From Bacteroidales bacterium UBA4293 (lineage in GTDB: Bacteria > Bacteroidota > Bacteroidia > Bacteroidales > Bacteroidaceae), in NCBI GenBank assembly GCA_002395835.1, contig DGVD01000002.1, forward strand, positions 1 through 64,000: a stretch of DNA of 64,000 bases, written 5' to 3'. The notes beneath the pieces were generated by a model. It saw only the letters and a program-made list of their open reading frames with translations, was not told where the DNA came from and did not search any database. This document shows positions 33,341 to 41,967 of the stretch, one piece after another. Each line of letters begins with the position of its first letter. Positions within the stretch are counted from its first letter, which is position 1. Position numbers and translations under genes: made by a program.

Positions 33341-34072
33341 TTACCAATCGTCATCCTCGTTGCCTACAATGCCATGTCTTACAGCTTCTTCCACCTTATC
33401 GATAATGGCATTGCTATAGGCATGTGTCATAACGAAAGCCTTAGCACTAGTACGCTTTTGTGGGTCTTTCCTTACGAAAGGATAATGCTTTGCAATTTCC
33501 CATTGTTCGTCGTAGAGTCTAGCGTTGGTCTTGTCGTCTTTTTTGCGTTTAGAGTCTCCATAAGTCCTCTCATCAGATTCTGGAATACTGAGCCAACCAC
33601 CACTGATATCAGCTAGGACGTCGTAAGTCTGGACAGTATAAGTGACACGCACCTTACCATTCTTGATATCGATACGAATTACCGGTGAAATGCTAACCGC
33701 ATAATTGTTCAGTGTTCCTGTATGAGAGGCAATGGAGGTGATAGTAGGTGAAACAATGATACACCCAGATTCCTTATCGTTGAGGGTGATAGCTTGTTTA
33801 TCTTTAAAGGTAGCCGTAACCCAGTAATTAAGTGATACATAGAGCTGCTCCTTTGTCTTACCTGGAGCTTCGATTACCTCTTGATAGGTAAGCGATTCAT
33901 TTTTATCGAGAGTTATGTCTCTTGCTATATTCATAGCAGCATCGACCCATTTATCACCATAGTTTTCCTTAGCGTATTTCTCCAGGTCGGCAACTTTCAT
34001 TACTTGTGCCTGAAGATTTGTGGCAAATAGTGCAATGATGGCAGAGAGTGCCCAGATTCTTATTTTTTCCAT
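33341..34072 (-). CDS. Secreted DUF4468 (TBP-like fold) protein
   Basis: The 243-residue protein has a signal peptide (cleavage after NLQA, residue 22). The central part YVSLNYWVTATFKD...ITLNDKESGCIIV fits DUF4468, a Bacteroidetes domain with a TBP-like fold and unknown role, usually in exported proteins. The C-terminal third has a charged KRKKDDKTNARLYDEQWE stretch and ends in an acidic NEDDDW. It is monocistronic with a strong terminator. Confidence 0.7.
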   Translation of the reverse strand: MEKIRIWALSAIIALFATNLQAQVMKVADLEKYAKENYGDKWVDAAMNIARDITLDKNESLTYQEVIEAPGKTKEQLYVSLNYWVTATFKDKQAITLNDKESGCIIVSPTITSIASHTGTLNNYAVSISPVIRIDIKNGKVRVTYTVQTYDVLADISGGWLSIPESDERTYGDSKRKKDDKTNARLYDEQWEIAKHYPFVRKDPQKRTSAKAFVMTHAYSNAIIDKVEEAVRHGIVGNEDDDW

Positions 34073-34105
34073 ATTTTATTGGTAGTACGTTAATAATGTG
34101 TTTCC

Positions 34106-35383
34106 TTACATTTTTTCCATAGCCTGCTGAAGATCAGCAATGATGTCCTCTACGTTTTCAATGCCTACAGACAGACGAACCAAATCTGGTGCCACACCTG
34201 CTTCGCGGAGCTGTTCATCGGACATTTGGCGATGGGTATGACTAGCAGGATGAAGCACACAAGTACGAGCATCGGCTACATGGGTTACGATAGAGATGAA
34301 ATCGAGATTGTCCATGAAGCGGATAGCATCCTCACGAGTACCTTTCAGTCCGAAAGCAATAACACCACATGAGCCATTGGGAAGATATTTCTGTCCCAGC
34401 TCATAGTATTTGTTGGATGGAAGTCCACAGTAGTTTACCCATCCCACCTTAGGGTTTTTCTCCAGCCATTCTGCCACCTTCTGTGCATTTTCGCAATGCT
34501 GTTTCATACGTAGGAAGAGAGTTTCCAGCCCCAGGTTCAGCAAGAATGCATTGAATGGAGAAGGAATGCTACCCAAGTCTCGCATCAGCTGGCTTACCAG
34601 TTTGGTGGTATATGCCATTTTTCCGAACTGTTTGGTGTAGGTAATACCGTGGTAGCTCTCATCGGGAGTGGTAAGACCCTTGAACTTGTCACCGTAGGCT
34701 TCCCAATCGAAGTTTCCGGAATCCACTACAGCACCACCTACCTGAGTAGCATGTCCATCCATGTACTTAGTGGTAGAGTGTGTTACGATGTCGCATCCCC
34801 ATTCAAAAGGACGACAGTTCACTGGTGTAGCGAAGGTATTATCCACAATGAGTGGCACTCCATGCTTGTGAGCCATCTTGGCGAAGCGTTCAATGTCGAA
34901 CACGTTTCCTCCAGGGTTTGAGATGGTTTCACCAAAGAAGCACTTGGTGTTAGGACGGAAGGCTGCCTCTATTTTTTCATCATCCCATTCAGGGTCAACG
35001 AAAGTGCACTCAATACCCAGTTTCTTCATGGTAACACCAAAGAGGTTGAAGGTGCCACCGTAGATGGTGTTAGAAGTGATGAAGTGATCACCAGCTTCAC
35101 AGATATTGAACACGGCATAGAAATTGGCTGCTTGGCCCGAAGAGGTGAGTACGGCTCCCACGCCACCTTCCAGAGCCGCTATTTTTTTAGCTACGGCATC
35201 GTTGGTAGGGTTAGCCAGACGGGTATAGAAATAGCCATCATCTTTCAGGTCGAACAGACGAGCCATCTGCTCGCTGGTATCATACTTGAAAGTGGTACTG
35301 GCATAGATAGGCAACTGCTGAGGTTCCCCTTTTGTAGGTTTCCATCCGCCATGTATGCAGATGGTTTCTAGATTTTTTTTCAT
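34106..35383 (-). CDS. metY: O-acetylhomoserine sulfhydrylase/aminocarboxypropyltransferase
   Basis: The 425-residue PLP enzyme converts O-acetylhomoserine and sulfide (or methanethiol) to homocysteine (or methionine). Motifs include ASTTFKYDTSEQMARLF, the phosphate loop SSGQAANFYA, VDNTFATPVNCRPFEWG and the PLP lysine in HSTTKYMDGH. The length is normal for MetY. The ATG at 35383 is used; an upstream in-frame TTG (35395) is less likely. Two -7 boxes lie in tandem upstream. Confidence 0.93.
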   Translation of the reverse strand: MKKNLETICIHGGWKPTKGEPQQLPIYASTTFKYDTSEQMARLFDLKDDGYFYTRLANPTNDAVAKKIAALEGGVGAVLTSSGQAANFYAVFNICEAGDHFITSNTIYGGTFNLFGVTMKKLGIECTFVDPEWDDEKIEAAFRPNTKCFFGETISNPGGNVFDIERFAKMAHKHGVPLIVDNTFATPVNCRPFEWGCDIVTHSTTKYMDGHATQVGGAVVDSGNFDWEAYGDKFKGLTTPDESYHGITYTKQFGKMAYTTKLVSQLMRDLGSIPSPFNAFLLNLGLETLFLRMKQHCENAQKVAEWLEKNPKVGWVNYCGLPSNKYYELGQKYLPNGSCGVIAFGLKGTREDAIRFMDNLDFISIVTHVADARTCVLHPASHTHRQMSDEQLREAGVAPDLVRLSVGIENVEDIIADLQQAMEKM

Positions 35384-35404
35384 AAAAACGTTCAAATAAT
35401 TTCT

Positions 35405-35431
35405 GCAAAGATAGTTATTTCTGCAAAGATA
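35405..35431 (-). promoter_or_regulatory. Tandem duplicated -7 boxes of metY
   Basis: On the minus strand TATCTTTGC occurs at 35423-35431 and again at 35405-35413, inside a 14-base direct repeat with 18-base spacing. Either could start the metY transcript. Confidence 0.6.
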
Positions 35432-35464
35432 CAGACATCTGAAAGAAAAAAATGCATGTCAAAT

Positions 35465-36211
35465 TTATCCGATGAGATGCAAGCCTTTTGCTATTCGCAG
35501 GGCATCGGCAGTGTTTTGAGCATTCAGTTTCTGTCGGATATTCGCTCTATGCCGACTTACGGTATGGAAGCTGATAGACAGTTTTTGAGCGATTTGCTTG
35601 CTTTCCAAACCTTGGTCGATGGAGGTCAAAATCTCTTTTTCCCTTGCAGAAAGAAGGTCGTTATAATCCCCTTTATCCATTGGTATTATTTGTCCGGTGA
35701 CAGAGTTTATTATCCCTGTTTGACTGCTTTTCTCTGCAGCAGTATAGATGCAAAGAGAAAACCGGATAGGCTTGCTCCCAGACGCATCAGGATATAGGAT
35801 TTTGTGACGGATGTTGTGAAAAACACCCTTTTCATCGCACATCCGAAGATTGCTCACGCAAATATAGTCACCTAGATCCATTCTGTTTTCAGATCGCAGG
35901 AAATGGAAGAACTTAAGTTCCTCTATCTGCTTGGTTATCAGGTCATCGGGATGAATCCTACACATGATTTCCTCTTCCCAGATAGAGCTTATTTCATGGC
36001 ATTCCTTATTCCGAGCAATTCCTAGCCATTCACCCACCTTCCCATAATAGATAGTGCTGGTTTGCAATTTCATATCACTCAGTACTGCAATAGCATTTTC
36101 TGCCAAAGCATAACTTCGGGCCACCCATTTCAGTTGTGCTTTATCTGCATCGTCATCAGAATGCCTGGCTTGTTTCTTCAGAAGTTCATCTAACTGCTGG
36201 TCTATCTTCAT
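35465..36211 (-). CDS. LuxR-family response regulator-like transcription factor
   Basis: The 248-residue protein ends with a LuxR HTH: LSAREKEILTSIDQGLESKQIA then LSISFHTVSRHRANIRQKL (about residues 186-228), with the invariant Glu and the recognition helix TVSRHRANI. The N-terminal 170 residues look like a PAS-type sensory domain (WEEEIMCRIHPDD resembles PAS/PAC fragments), with no receiver Asp pocket. It probably binds a small ligand or cofactor and controls nearby genes. It is divergent from the DUF1349 gene, 86 bases away, which is a natural target. Confidence 0.82.
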   Translation of the reverse strand: MKIDQQLDELLKKQARHSDDDADKAQLKWVARSYALAENAIAVLSDMKLQTSTIYYGKVGEWLGIARNKECHEISSIWEEEIMCRIHPDDLITKQIEELKFFHFLRSENRMDLGDYICVSNLRMCDEKGVFHNIRHKILYPDASGSKPIRFSLCIYTAAEKSSQTGIINSVTGQIIPMDKGDYNDLLSAREKEILTSIDQGLESKQIAQKLSISFHTVSRHRANIRQKLNAQNTADALRIAKGLHLIG

Positions 36212-36231
36212 AAAATGGTCAATATTGAGTA

Positions 36232-36263
36232 TTGCTGAAAGATAAAATAATGATTACCTTTGC
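36232..36263 (+). promoter_or_regulatory. Promoter of the DUF1349 gene
   Basis: TACCTTTGC at 36255-36263 lies 34 bases before the ATG at 36298, with a TTG about 20 bases upstream. It shares the 86-base divergent region with the LuxR gene. Confidence 0.65.
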
Positions 36264-36297
36264 AACCAAATACAAAATTATAAAAATTATCTCGAAA

Positions 36298-36948
36298 ATG
36301 AAAAAATTACTGTTTTTTGCTTGGTTTGCTATGAGTTCTTTCAGTGCTCAAGCTCAGAGTTTGGAAAAAATGACGTGGTTCAATGAGCCCGGAAGCTATA
36401 CCATTCAGGGAAAGACACTGGAAATGAATGTTCCGGGGCACTGTGATTACTGGAGAATTTCCCACTACGGATTCACAGTAGACGATGCTCCTTTCTATTA
36501 TACCACTTATGGAGGTGAGTTCGAAACAAAAGTAAAGATTTCTGGCGATTATAAGGTGCGTTTTGACCAGGCTTGCCTCATGATCAGAATAGATAAAGAA
36601 AATTACCTGAAAGCAGGTATTGAGTACGTGGATGGGAAATATAATCTGAGTTGTGTAGTTACCCACCATACTAGCGACTGGAGTGTTATAAGCCTTGATA
36701 AACCAGTAGATTATGTTTGGATTAAAGCCGTACGCAGACTGGATGCCATAGAGATTTTCTACTCTTTCGACGACAAGAATTATACCATGATGCGAAACTG
36801 CTGGATGGAAGACAATACTCCTGTTCAGATAGGTTTGGCAGCAGCTTGTCCAGATGGTGAAGGCTTCAAGGCAAAGTTTGAAGATTTCCAGGTAAAACAC
36901 CTCCCAGATCAGCGTCGTTTAGAGTGGCTAAAACTTCATGCTGAATAA
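36298..36948 (+). CDS. Secreted DUF1349 (concanavalin-like) protein
   Basis: The 216-residue protein has a signal peptide (MKKLLFFAWFAMSSFSAQA). The rest, with TYGGEFETKVKISGDYKVRFDQACLMIRID broken over residues 70-100, GIEYVDGKYNLSCVVTH and RRLDAIEIFYSFDDKNY, is the beta-jelly-roll DUF1349 fold (YesU-like), often linked to glycan binding. The function is unknown. It starts at 36298 because the -7 box lies between this ATG and an earlier in-frame start. It is probably controlled by the divergent LuxR regulator. Confidence 0.82.
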   Translation: MKKLLFFAWFAMSSFSAQAQSLEKMTWFNEPGSYTIQGKTLEMNVPGHCDYWRISHYGFTVDDAPFYYTTYGGEFETKVKISGDYKVRFDQACLMIRIDKENYLKAGIEYVDGKYNLSCVVTHHTSDWSVISLDKPVDYVWIKAVRRLDAIEIFYSFDDKNYTMMRNCWMEDNTPVQIGLAAACPDGEGFKAKFEDFQVKHLPDQRRLEWLKLHAE

Positions 36949-36949
36949 G

Positions 36950-37057
36950 GAGTAAATTTTGCTCCCCTTAAGGAGAGAAATTTCTCGCCAGAAGGAGAGT
37001 AAATTTTCCCCACTTAATACCACCCCCAGAGGACTCGTTTCCTTTGGGGGTATTTTT
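36950..37057 (+). terminator. Short repeats and terminator after the DUF1349 gene
   Basis: Three related 22-24 base units (GGAG-TAAATTTT-CCCC-TTAA type) fill 36950-37016; the middle one holds the perfect palindrome GAGAAATTTCTC. A CCCCCA/TGGGGG stem (37023-37028 with 37045-37050) with a T-rich tail follows. Confidence 0.55.
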
Positions 37058-37126
37058 ATGTTCCAAACCCATTTTTTTCGTCAGTCTTTTTTGATTCAAA
37101 ATCTACTTCATTTGGGTAAAATTCCG

Positions 37127-37135
37127 TACCTTTGC
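37127..37135 (+). promoter_or_regulatory. -7 box of the rlmD operon
   Basis: TACCTTTGC lies 36 bases before the ATG at 37172. Confidence 0.6.
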
Positions 37136-37171
37136 ACAAATTTCCTAATTTAAGAGGAATAAACGGAAAAT

Positions 37172-38596
37172 ATGTCAAGAAAAAAGAAAGAACTTCCACT
37201 GTTGGAGAAAGTCTTGATTACAGATGTGGCTGCCGAAGGAAAGGCACTGGCCCGTGTAAATGAGATGGTAGTTTTTGTACCCTATGTGGTTCCAGGTGAC
37301 GTGGTGGACCTTCAGATAAAGCGTAAGAAGCACAGCTATGCCGAGGCAGTAGCTGTGAAATTTCATGAATACTCCCCAGTACGTTGCGAGGCCTTTTGTG
37401 AGCACTATGGTGTTTGTGGAGGCTGCAAATGGCAGATTCTGCCTTATGAGGAACAGCTGAAGTTCAAACAGAAGCAGGTGGTGGATAACCTCACTCGTAT
37501 AGGAAAAGTGGAACTGCCGGAGATTTCTCCTATCTTAGGTTCGGCTAAGACAGTCTTTTACAGAAACAAGCTGGAATTCACTTTCAGTAATAAACGCTGG
37601 CTTACCGATGAGCAAGTGAAGAGTGGGTTCAAGTACGACCAAATGAATGGGGTGGGATTCCATATTCCAAATGCATTTGATAAGGTACTTCCTATAGAAA
37701 AATGCTGGCTTCAGAGCGACTTGAGCAACGAGATACGGAACAGTATACGCGACTATGCATTTGAGCATAATCTAGTATTCTATAACCTTAGAGCGAATGA
37801 AGGATTGCTTCGGAACATGATGATCCGAACCAGTAATACGGGTGACCTGATGGTGCTGATTCAGTTCCGCATAGAGAATCCATCCGATCAGAAACAAGCT
37901 GAAGACTTACTTCAATTCGTAGGTGATAAGTTCCCGGAAATCACATCGTTACTCTATGTAAACAACCAGAAATGTAATGACACCATCAATGATTTACCTG
38001 TGGTGACATTCAAAGGTAAGGACTTCATTTATGAGGAGATGGAAGGGCTGAAATTTAAGGTGGGCCCTAAATCTTTCTACCAGACAAACACCGACCAAGC
38101 CTATGAACTTTACAAGGTGGCTCGTCGTTTTGCAGGGCTTACCGGGAATGAACTGGTGTACGACCTTTACACGGGTACCGGAACCATAGCCAATTTTGTG
38201 AGTGGTGAGGCTAAAAAGGTTATCGGTATAGAATATGTACCAGAAGCCATAGAAGATGCAAAAGTGAATTCAGAAATCAATGGTATAGAGAACACCCTAT
38301 TCTTTGCCGGAGATATGAAAGATATGCTGACACAAGACTTCATCAGTGAATACGGTCGTCCTGATGTCATTATTACAGACCCACCTAGGGCCGGAATGCA
38401 TCAAGATGTAATAGATGTACTTCTCTTTGCAGAAGCTCTTAGAATAGTCTATGTAAGCTGTAACCCAGCCACTCAGGCAAGAGACCTGCAGTTGCTGGAT
38501 GCTAAATACCGGGTAGCTGCTGTTCAGCCAGTGGACATGTTTCCACACACACAGCATGTAGAAAATGTGGTTTTACTGGAAAGGAGGGACAGATGA
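37172..38596 (+). CDS. rlmD: 23S rRNA (uracil-1939 C5)-methyltransferase type (TrmA/RumA family)
   Basis: The 474-residue protein has an N-terminal TRAM domain (KVLITDVAAEGKALARV), a [4Fe-4S] region (CEAFCEHYGVCGGCKWQ, about residues 71-87), and a Rossmann methyltransferase: YDLYTGTGTIANF, TDPPRAGMH and the catalytic Cys in VSCNPATQARDL. It methylates a uracil with S-adenosylmethionine. RlmD is the likeliest member, but RlmCD-type or TrmA activity cannot be separated by sequence alone. The RluA gene overlaps by 4 bases (ATGA). Confidence 0.88.
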   Translation: MSRKKKELPLLEKVLITDVAAEGKALARVNEMVVFVPYVVPGDVVDLQIKRKKHSYAEAVAVKFHEYSPVRCEAFCEHYGVCGGCKWQILPYEEQLKFKQKQVVDNLTRIGKVELPEISPILGSAKTVFYRNKLEFTFSNKRWLTDEQVKSGFKYDQMNGVGFHIPNAFDKVLPIEKCWLQSDLSNEIRNSIRDYAFEHNLVFYNLRANEGLLRNMMIRTSNTGDLMVLIQFRIENPSDQKQAEDLLQFVGDKFPEITSLLYVNNQKCNDTINDLPVVTFKGKDFIYEEMEGLKFKVGPKSFYQTNTDQAYELYKVARRFAGLTGNELVYDLYTGTGTIANFVSGEAKKVIGIEYVPEAIEDAKVNSEINGIENTLFFAGDMKDMLTQDFISEYGRPDVIITDPPRAGMHQDVIDVLLFAEALRIVYVSCNPATQARDLQLLDAKYRVAAVQPVDMFPHTQHVENVVLLERRDR

Positions 38597-39528
38597 GCCG
38601 TAACAAAAGACCGAAGCCAGACTGGCTGATAGCACGTAGAAGGAATCAGTACACAGACTACAATGTGCATGGTAACTTTGAACTGCTGGATTTCCTAATG
38701 GAGAAAGTTACCAATGGGAGCCGTACCAAGGCAAAGTACTTGCTTACCAACCGTTGTGTTCAGATAGGGGATATCATTGTTACTCAATACAATGCACCGC
38801 TGTCCGAAGGAATGGTGGTTCGTATTTCCAAGAAAAAAGATCATTCAGAGTTTCACCACAACATGCTTCAGCTTCTCTATGAAGATGCGTACTTGCTGGT
38901 AGTGAAGAAGAAAGCAGGCCTTCTTTCCGTAGCTACTGAAACTCAGAAGGAACGCACTGCTCAGCACATCCTGACGGAGTATGTTCGTCGGCAGAACCGT
39001 AAGGCAAACATTTACGTGGTACATCGTTTGGATAGGGCCACATCGGGCATCATGATGTATGCCAAGGATGAGAAGACGATGAACACCCTGAGAGACAATT
39101 GGCACCAGATAGTTTTTGATAGACGTTATGTGGCAGTTGTGGAAGGAGAGATGGAACAAGACACCGGTATGGTGCGTAGTTACCTGGATGAGAGTGGAAT
39201 GAAAGTTCATTCTAATCAGCAGGATAATGGGGGTCGTCTGGCTATTACCCATTTTCGTACCATACGCAGAGGAAATGGGTATTCGCTGGTAGAACTTCAG
39301 TTGGAAACAGGACGTAAGAACCAGATTAGAGTTCACATGAACGATTTAGGTCATCCTGTGGTAGGAGACCGCAGGTACGGAGCAGAGACCGACCCATTGG
39401 GCCGACTTTGCCTTCATGCATTTAAACTCTGTTTCTATCATCCTGTAACCAATGAACGCATGGAGTTTCAAGATGATTACCCTGCATCGTTCAAGGGCCT
39501 TTTAAATACACTGAAAAACAACAAATAA
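38593..39528 (+). CDS. RluA-family RNA pseudouridine synthase
   Basis: The 311-residue protein has an S4-like N-terminal RNA-binding region (about residues 25-80) and a RluA catalytic domain: VVHRLDRATSGIMMYAK (about 140-156) with the catalytic Asp, ETGRKNQIRVHM and GHPVVGDRRYGA. It isomerises a uridine in rRNA or tRNA. The exact site is not evident. It overlaps rlmD by 4 bases and is followed 12 bases later by the peptidase gene. Confidence 0.9.
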   Translation: MSRNKRPKPDWLIARRRNQYTDYNVHGNFELLDFLMEKVTNGSRTKAKYLLTNRCVQIGDIIVTQYNAPLSEGMVVRISKKKDHSEFHHNMLQLLYEDAYLLVVKKKAGLLSVATETQKERTAQHILTEYVRRQNRKANIYVVHRLDRATSGIMMYAKDEKTMNTLRDNWHQIVFDRRYVAVVEGEMEQDTGMVRSYLDESGMKVHSNQQDNGGRLAITHFRTIRRGNGYSLVELQLETGRKNQIRVHMNDLGHPVVGDRRYGAETDPLGRLCLHAFKLCFYHPVTNERMEFQDDYPASFKGLLNTLKNNK

Positions 39529-39540
39529 AATACACACTAA

Positions 39541-41097
39541 ATGAAACTGAGAAATCTATTAACAGGCGCTTTGCTGGTATTATCCATGACAGTTTTCGCA
39601 CAGAGTTCTGCTGTGAAGAAAATGGTAGACATGGGAGTGAACGACAACCCTACATGGGAGTATTTAAGCACATTGACAGGCCGTTTCGGCGGAAGACTGC
39701 TGGGTTCTGCTGCATTTGAAGATGCACAGAAATGGCTGATAGCAGAGTTCAATAAGTTAGGAATTGAGGCTCATCTGGAAGAGGCAGGTGAAGTTCCTAT
39801 CGGCTTCAACCGTGGCCCGTGGTTTGGCAGAATGCTGGCCAGCGACCAGACCATGAGTCTTCATTTTGTGACTCCATCCTGCACAAGTGGAACGCTAGGA
39901 TTGGTTCGTGGACATGTGGTGATAGAGCCTCAGAGCGAGCAGGAATTCCAGCGCATAAAGGGCAGAGTGAAAGGAGCTTGGGTTCTGGTAGGAGGCACCA
40001 ATGCCGGTTGGCCCATCTACCTGAATGAAAAAGAGGACAGCATCCGTGATGAGATTAAGGCACAGAATGCAGAGATTGCGAAAGAAAACCGTGCTTACAT
40101 GGAGAAGCTGAGAGCAGAAGGCAAACGTCCAGATCCGAAAGATCCTAATATCAAGGAACTGAAGAGCCGTCCAGGTCTATTTGCACGTGAATTGCTGGAG
40201 GCTGGTGCATTAGGTTTCATTCAGTCTGCAGAATTACCATTGCGTGCCTTGTATGACCGTCCGATGATGAACGATATGAGCATGACCTTCGATAAACTTC
40301 CAACGCATGCAGATATTAAGTTGGAGTCTGCTCAGTATAAGGTAATCTATGATAAGGTTAAATCTAAGCAGAATGTAGAATTGGAGTTTGATATCCGGAA
40401 TCACTTCCGTTTAGGCCCTATTAAATATTATAATGTAGTGGCTTCCATACTAGGAAGCAAGCATCCAGAGCAGAAAGTGATTATCAGTGGTCACCTGGAT
40501 TCTTATGACGCAGCTACCGGAGCGGTAGACTGTGGTACAGGTATTGGTGCCATGATGGGTGCTGCTTACTTGATAGCTAAGAGTGGTTTGAAGCCCAAAC
40601 GCACCATTGAGTTCATAGCTTTTGCAGGTGAGGAGTTTGGCCTTCTGGGTGCCTATGCCTATTGTAAGACTCACCAGAAAGAACTGGGAAATATAGTGAA
40701 TCTGTTTAATCGTGACGGAGGCCCTACCGCATGTACTAGTATCAGTGTACCTGAGGCTTGGTATGATGATATGGTAAAGATTTGTGAGCCTATCAAGAAT
40801 CTATGGGATTTTGAGTTCCAGGTAAACAAGCAAGGCCCTCGTCGTAAAGTGACACGTGCTGGTGGTACGGATGCCACTGTATTTGCAATGAATGGAGTGC
40901 CTTGCGTGGAAATGCGTAATGAAGATTATAAAGGTTATGGTTTTGAGTATCAGGAAATCTGGCATACTGAAAACGATTATCTGAACAAATCATTCCAGGA
41001 TTATATGGAGCAGGCTGCAGCAGCAACAGCCGTTGTTGTAAGTGGCATTGCTTCTTTGGATAAAGCTCTTCCACGAGAGGGCGTTTATGAAAAGTAA
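39541..41097 (+). CDS. Secreted M28-family metallopeptidase
   Basis: The 518-residue protein has a signal peptide (KLRNLLTGALLVLSMTVFAQ), an N-terminal region, a PA-like insert rich in charge (about residues 150-230), and the M28 zinc domain: SGHLDSYDAATGAVDCGTG (His, Asp), EFIAFAGEEFGLLGA (Glu-Glu), and a late WHTENDYL. It should be a periplasmic or outer-membrane aminopeptidase or carboxypeptidase Q-like enzyme. It forms part of the rlmD operon, although it shares no obvious function with it. Confidence 0.87.
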   Translation: MKLRNLLTGALLVLSMTVFAQSSAVKKMVDMGVNDNPTWEYLSTLTGRFGGRLLGSAAFEDAQKWLIAEFNKLGIEAHLEEAGEVPIGFNRGPWFGRMLASDQTMSLHFVTPSCTSGTLGLVRGHVVIEPQSEQEFQRIKGRVKGAWVLVGGTNAGWPIYLNEKEDSIRDEIKAQNAEIAKENRAYMEKLRAEGKRPDPKDPNIKELKSRPGLFARELLEAGALGFIQSAELPLRALYDRPMMNDMSMTFDKLPTHADIKLESAQYKVIYDKVKSKQNVELEFDIRNHFRLGPIKYYNVVASILGSKHPEQKVIISGHLDSYDAATGAVDCGTGIGAMMGAAYLIAKSGLKPKRTIEFIAFAGEEFGLLGAYAYCKTHQKELGNIVNLFNRDGGPTACTSISVPEAWYDDMVKICEPIKNLWDFEFQVNKQGPRRKVTRAGGTDATVFAMNGVPCVEMRNEDYKGYGFEYQEIWHTENDYLNKSFQDYMEQAAAATAVVVSGIASLDKALPREGVYEK

Positions 41098-41098
41098 A

Positions 41099-41965
41099 AT
41101 GGCTTTAAAAAGAATTATTAGAAATTGGAAAGTTCCTAAAGGTCAGGAGTTAACGGAGTTTGACAAGAAAATTCTATCTTATCAGAACCGGGGATTTCTG
41201 GTGCCTAAGAACAAATTAATTAAGACTCCTGAGCAGATAGAGGGAATCCGTGCTGCAGGTGTCATTAACACAGGTGTGCTGGATTTGGTGGAACGTGAGA
41301 TACACATAGGTATGTCCACCGAGGAAATAGATAAGTTGGTTTATGAGTATACCATGGATCATCATGCCATTCCAGCACCTTTGAACTATGAAGGTTTCCC
41401 AAAGAGTGTCTGCACCAGTATCAATGATGTGGTGTGTCATGGAATTCCTAGACCCGATGAGTTCTTGGAAGAAGGTGATATCATCAATGTGGACTGCACT
41501 ACTATCTTGAATGGGTATTATGCCGATGCCAGTCGTATGTTCATCATGGGCAAAACCACTCCACAACGTGAAAAGTTGGTTAGGGTGGCTAAAGAGTGCC
41601 TTCAGGTAGGTATGGAGGCATGTAAGCCCTGGAGTTTCGTGGGCGATTTAGGCCATGCCATTCAGAAGCATGCCCACAAGAACGGTTGTAGTGTGGTACG
41701 CGATTTATGTGGACATGGTGTAGGTAATGAGTTCCATGAGGAGCCCGATGTGGAGCATGTAGGTAAGAAAGGTACCGGCATGTTACTAGTGCCAGGAATG
41801 GTGTTTACTATAGAACCCATGATTAACGGAGGAAGTTGGGAAGTTTGTCTGGACGAAGAAGACCCGTTGGAATGGGTGATTTTGACCTTGGATGGGTCAG
41901 ACAGTGCCCAGTGGGAACATACATTCCTGATGACTGAGACAGGATTGGAGATTTTGACATATTAG
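41099..41965 (+). CDS. map: Type I methionine aminopeptidase
   Basis: The 288-residue enzyme removes initiator methionine from new proteins. Metal ligands are visible: Asp in NVDCTTILNGYYADASRMF (two Asp), His in LCGHGVG, Glu in FTIEPM and Glu in QWEHTFL. A basic N-terminal extension of about 40 residues precedes the LIKTPEQIEGIRAAG start of the core. The ATG at 41099 is one base after the peptidase stop; an ATG at 41087 would add MKSK and overlap it. tsaD follows after 2 bases. Confidence 0.93.
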   Translation: MALKRIIRNWKVPKGQELTEFDKKILSYQNRGFLVPKNKLIKTPEQIEGIRAAGVINTGVLDLVEREIHIGMSTEEIDKLVYEYTMDHHAIPAPLNYEGFPKSVCTSINDVVCHGIPRPDEFLEEGDIINVDCTTILNGYYADASRMFIMGKTTPQREKLVRVAKECLQVGMEACKPWSFVGDLGHAIQKHAHKNGCSVVRDLCGHGVGNEFHEEPDVEHVGKKGTGMLLVPGMVFTIEPMINGGSWEVCLDEEDPLEWVILTLDGSDSAQWEHTFLMTETGLEILTY

Positions 41966-41967
41966 AC

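Noticed and set aside
36950..37016. CRISPR-like short repeats
   Set aside because: The units are degenerate and contiguous with no spacers or cas genes nearby.
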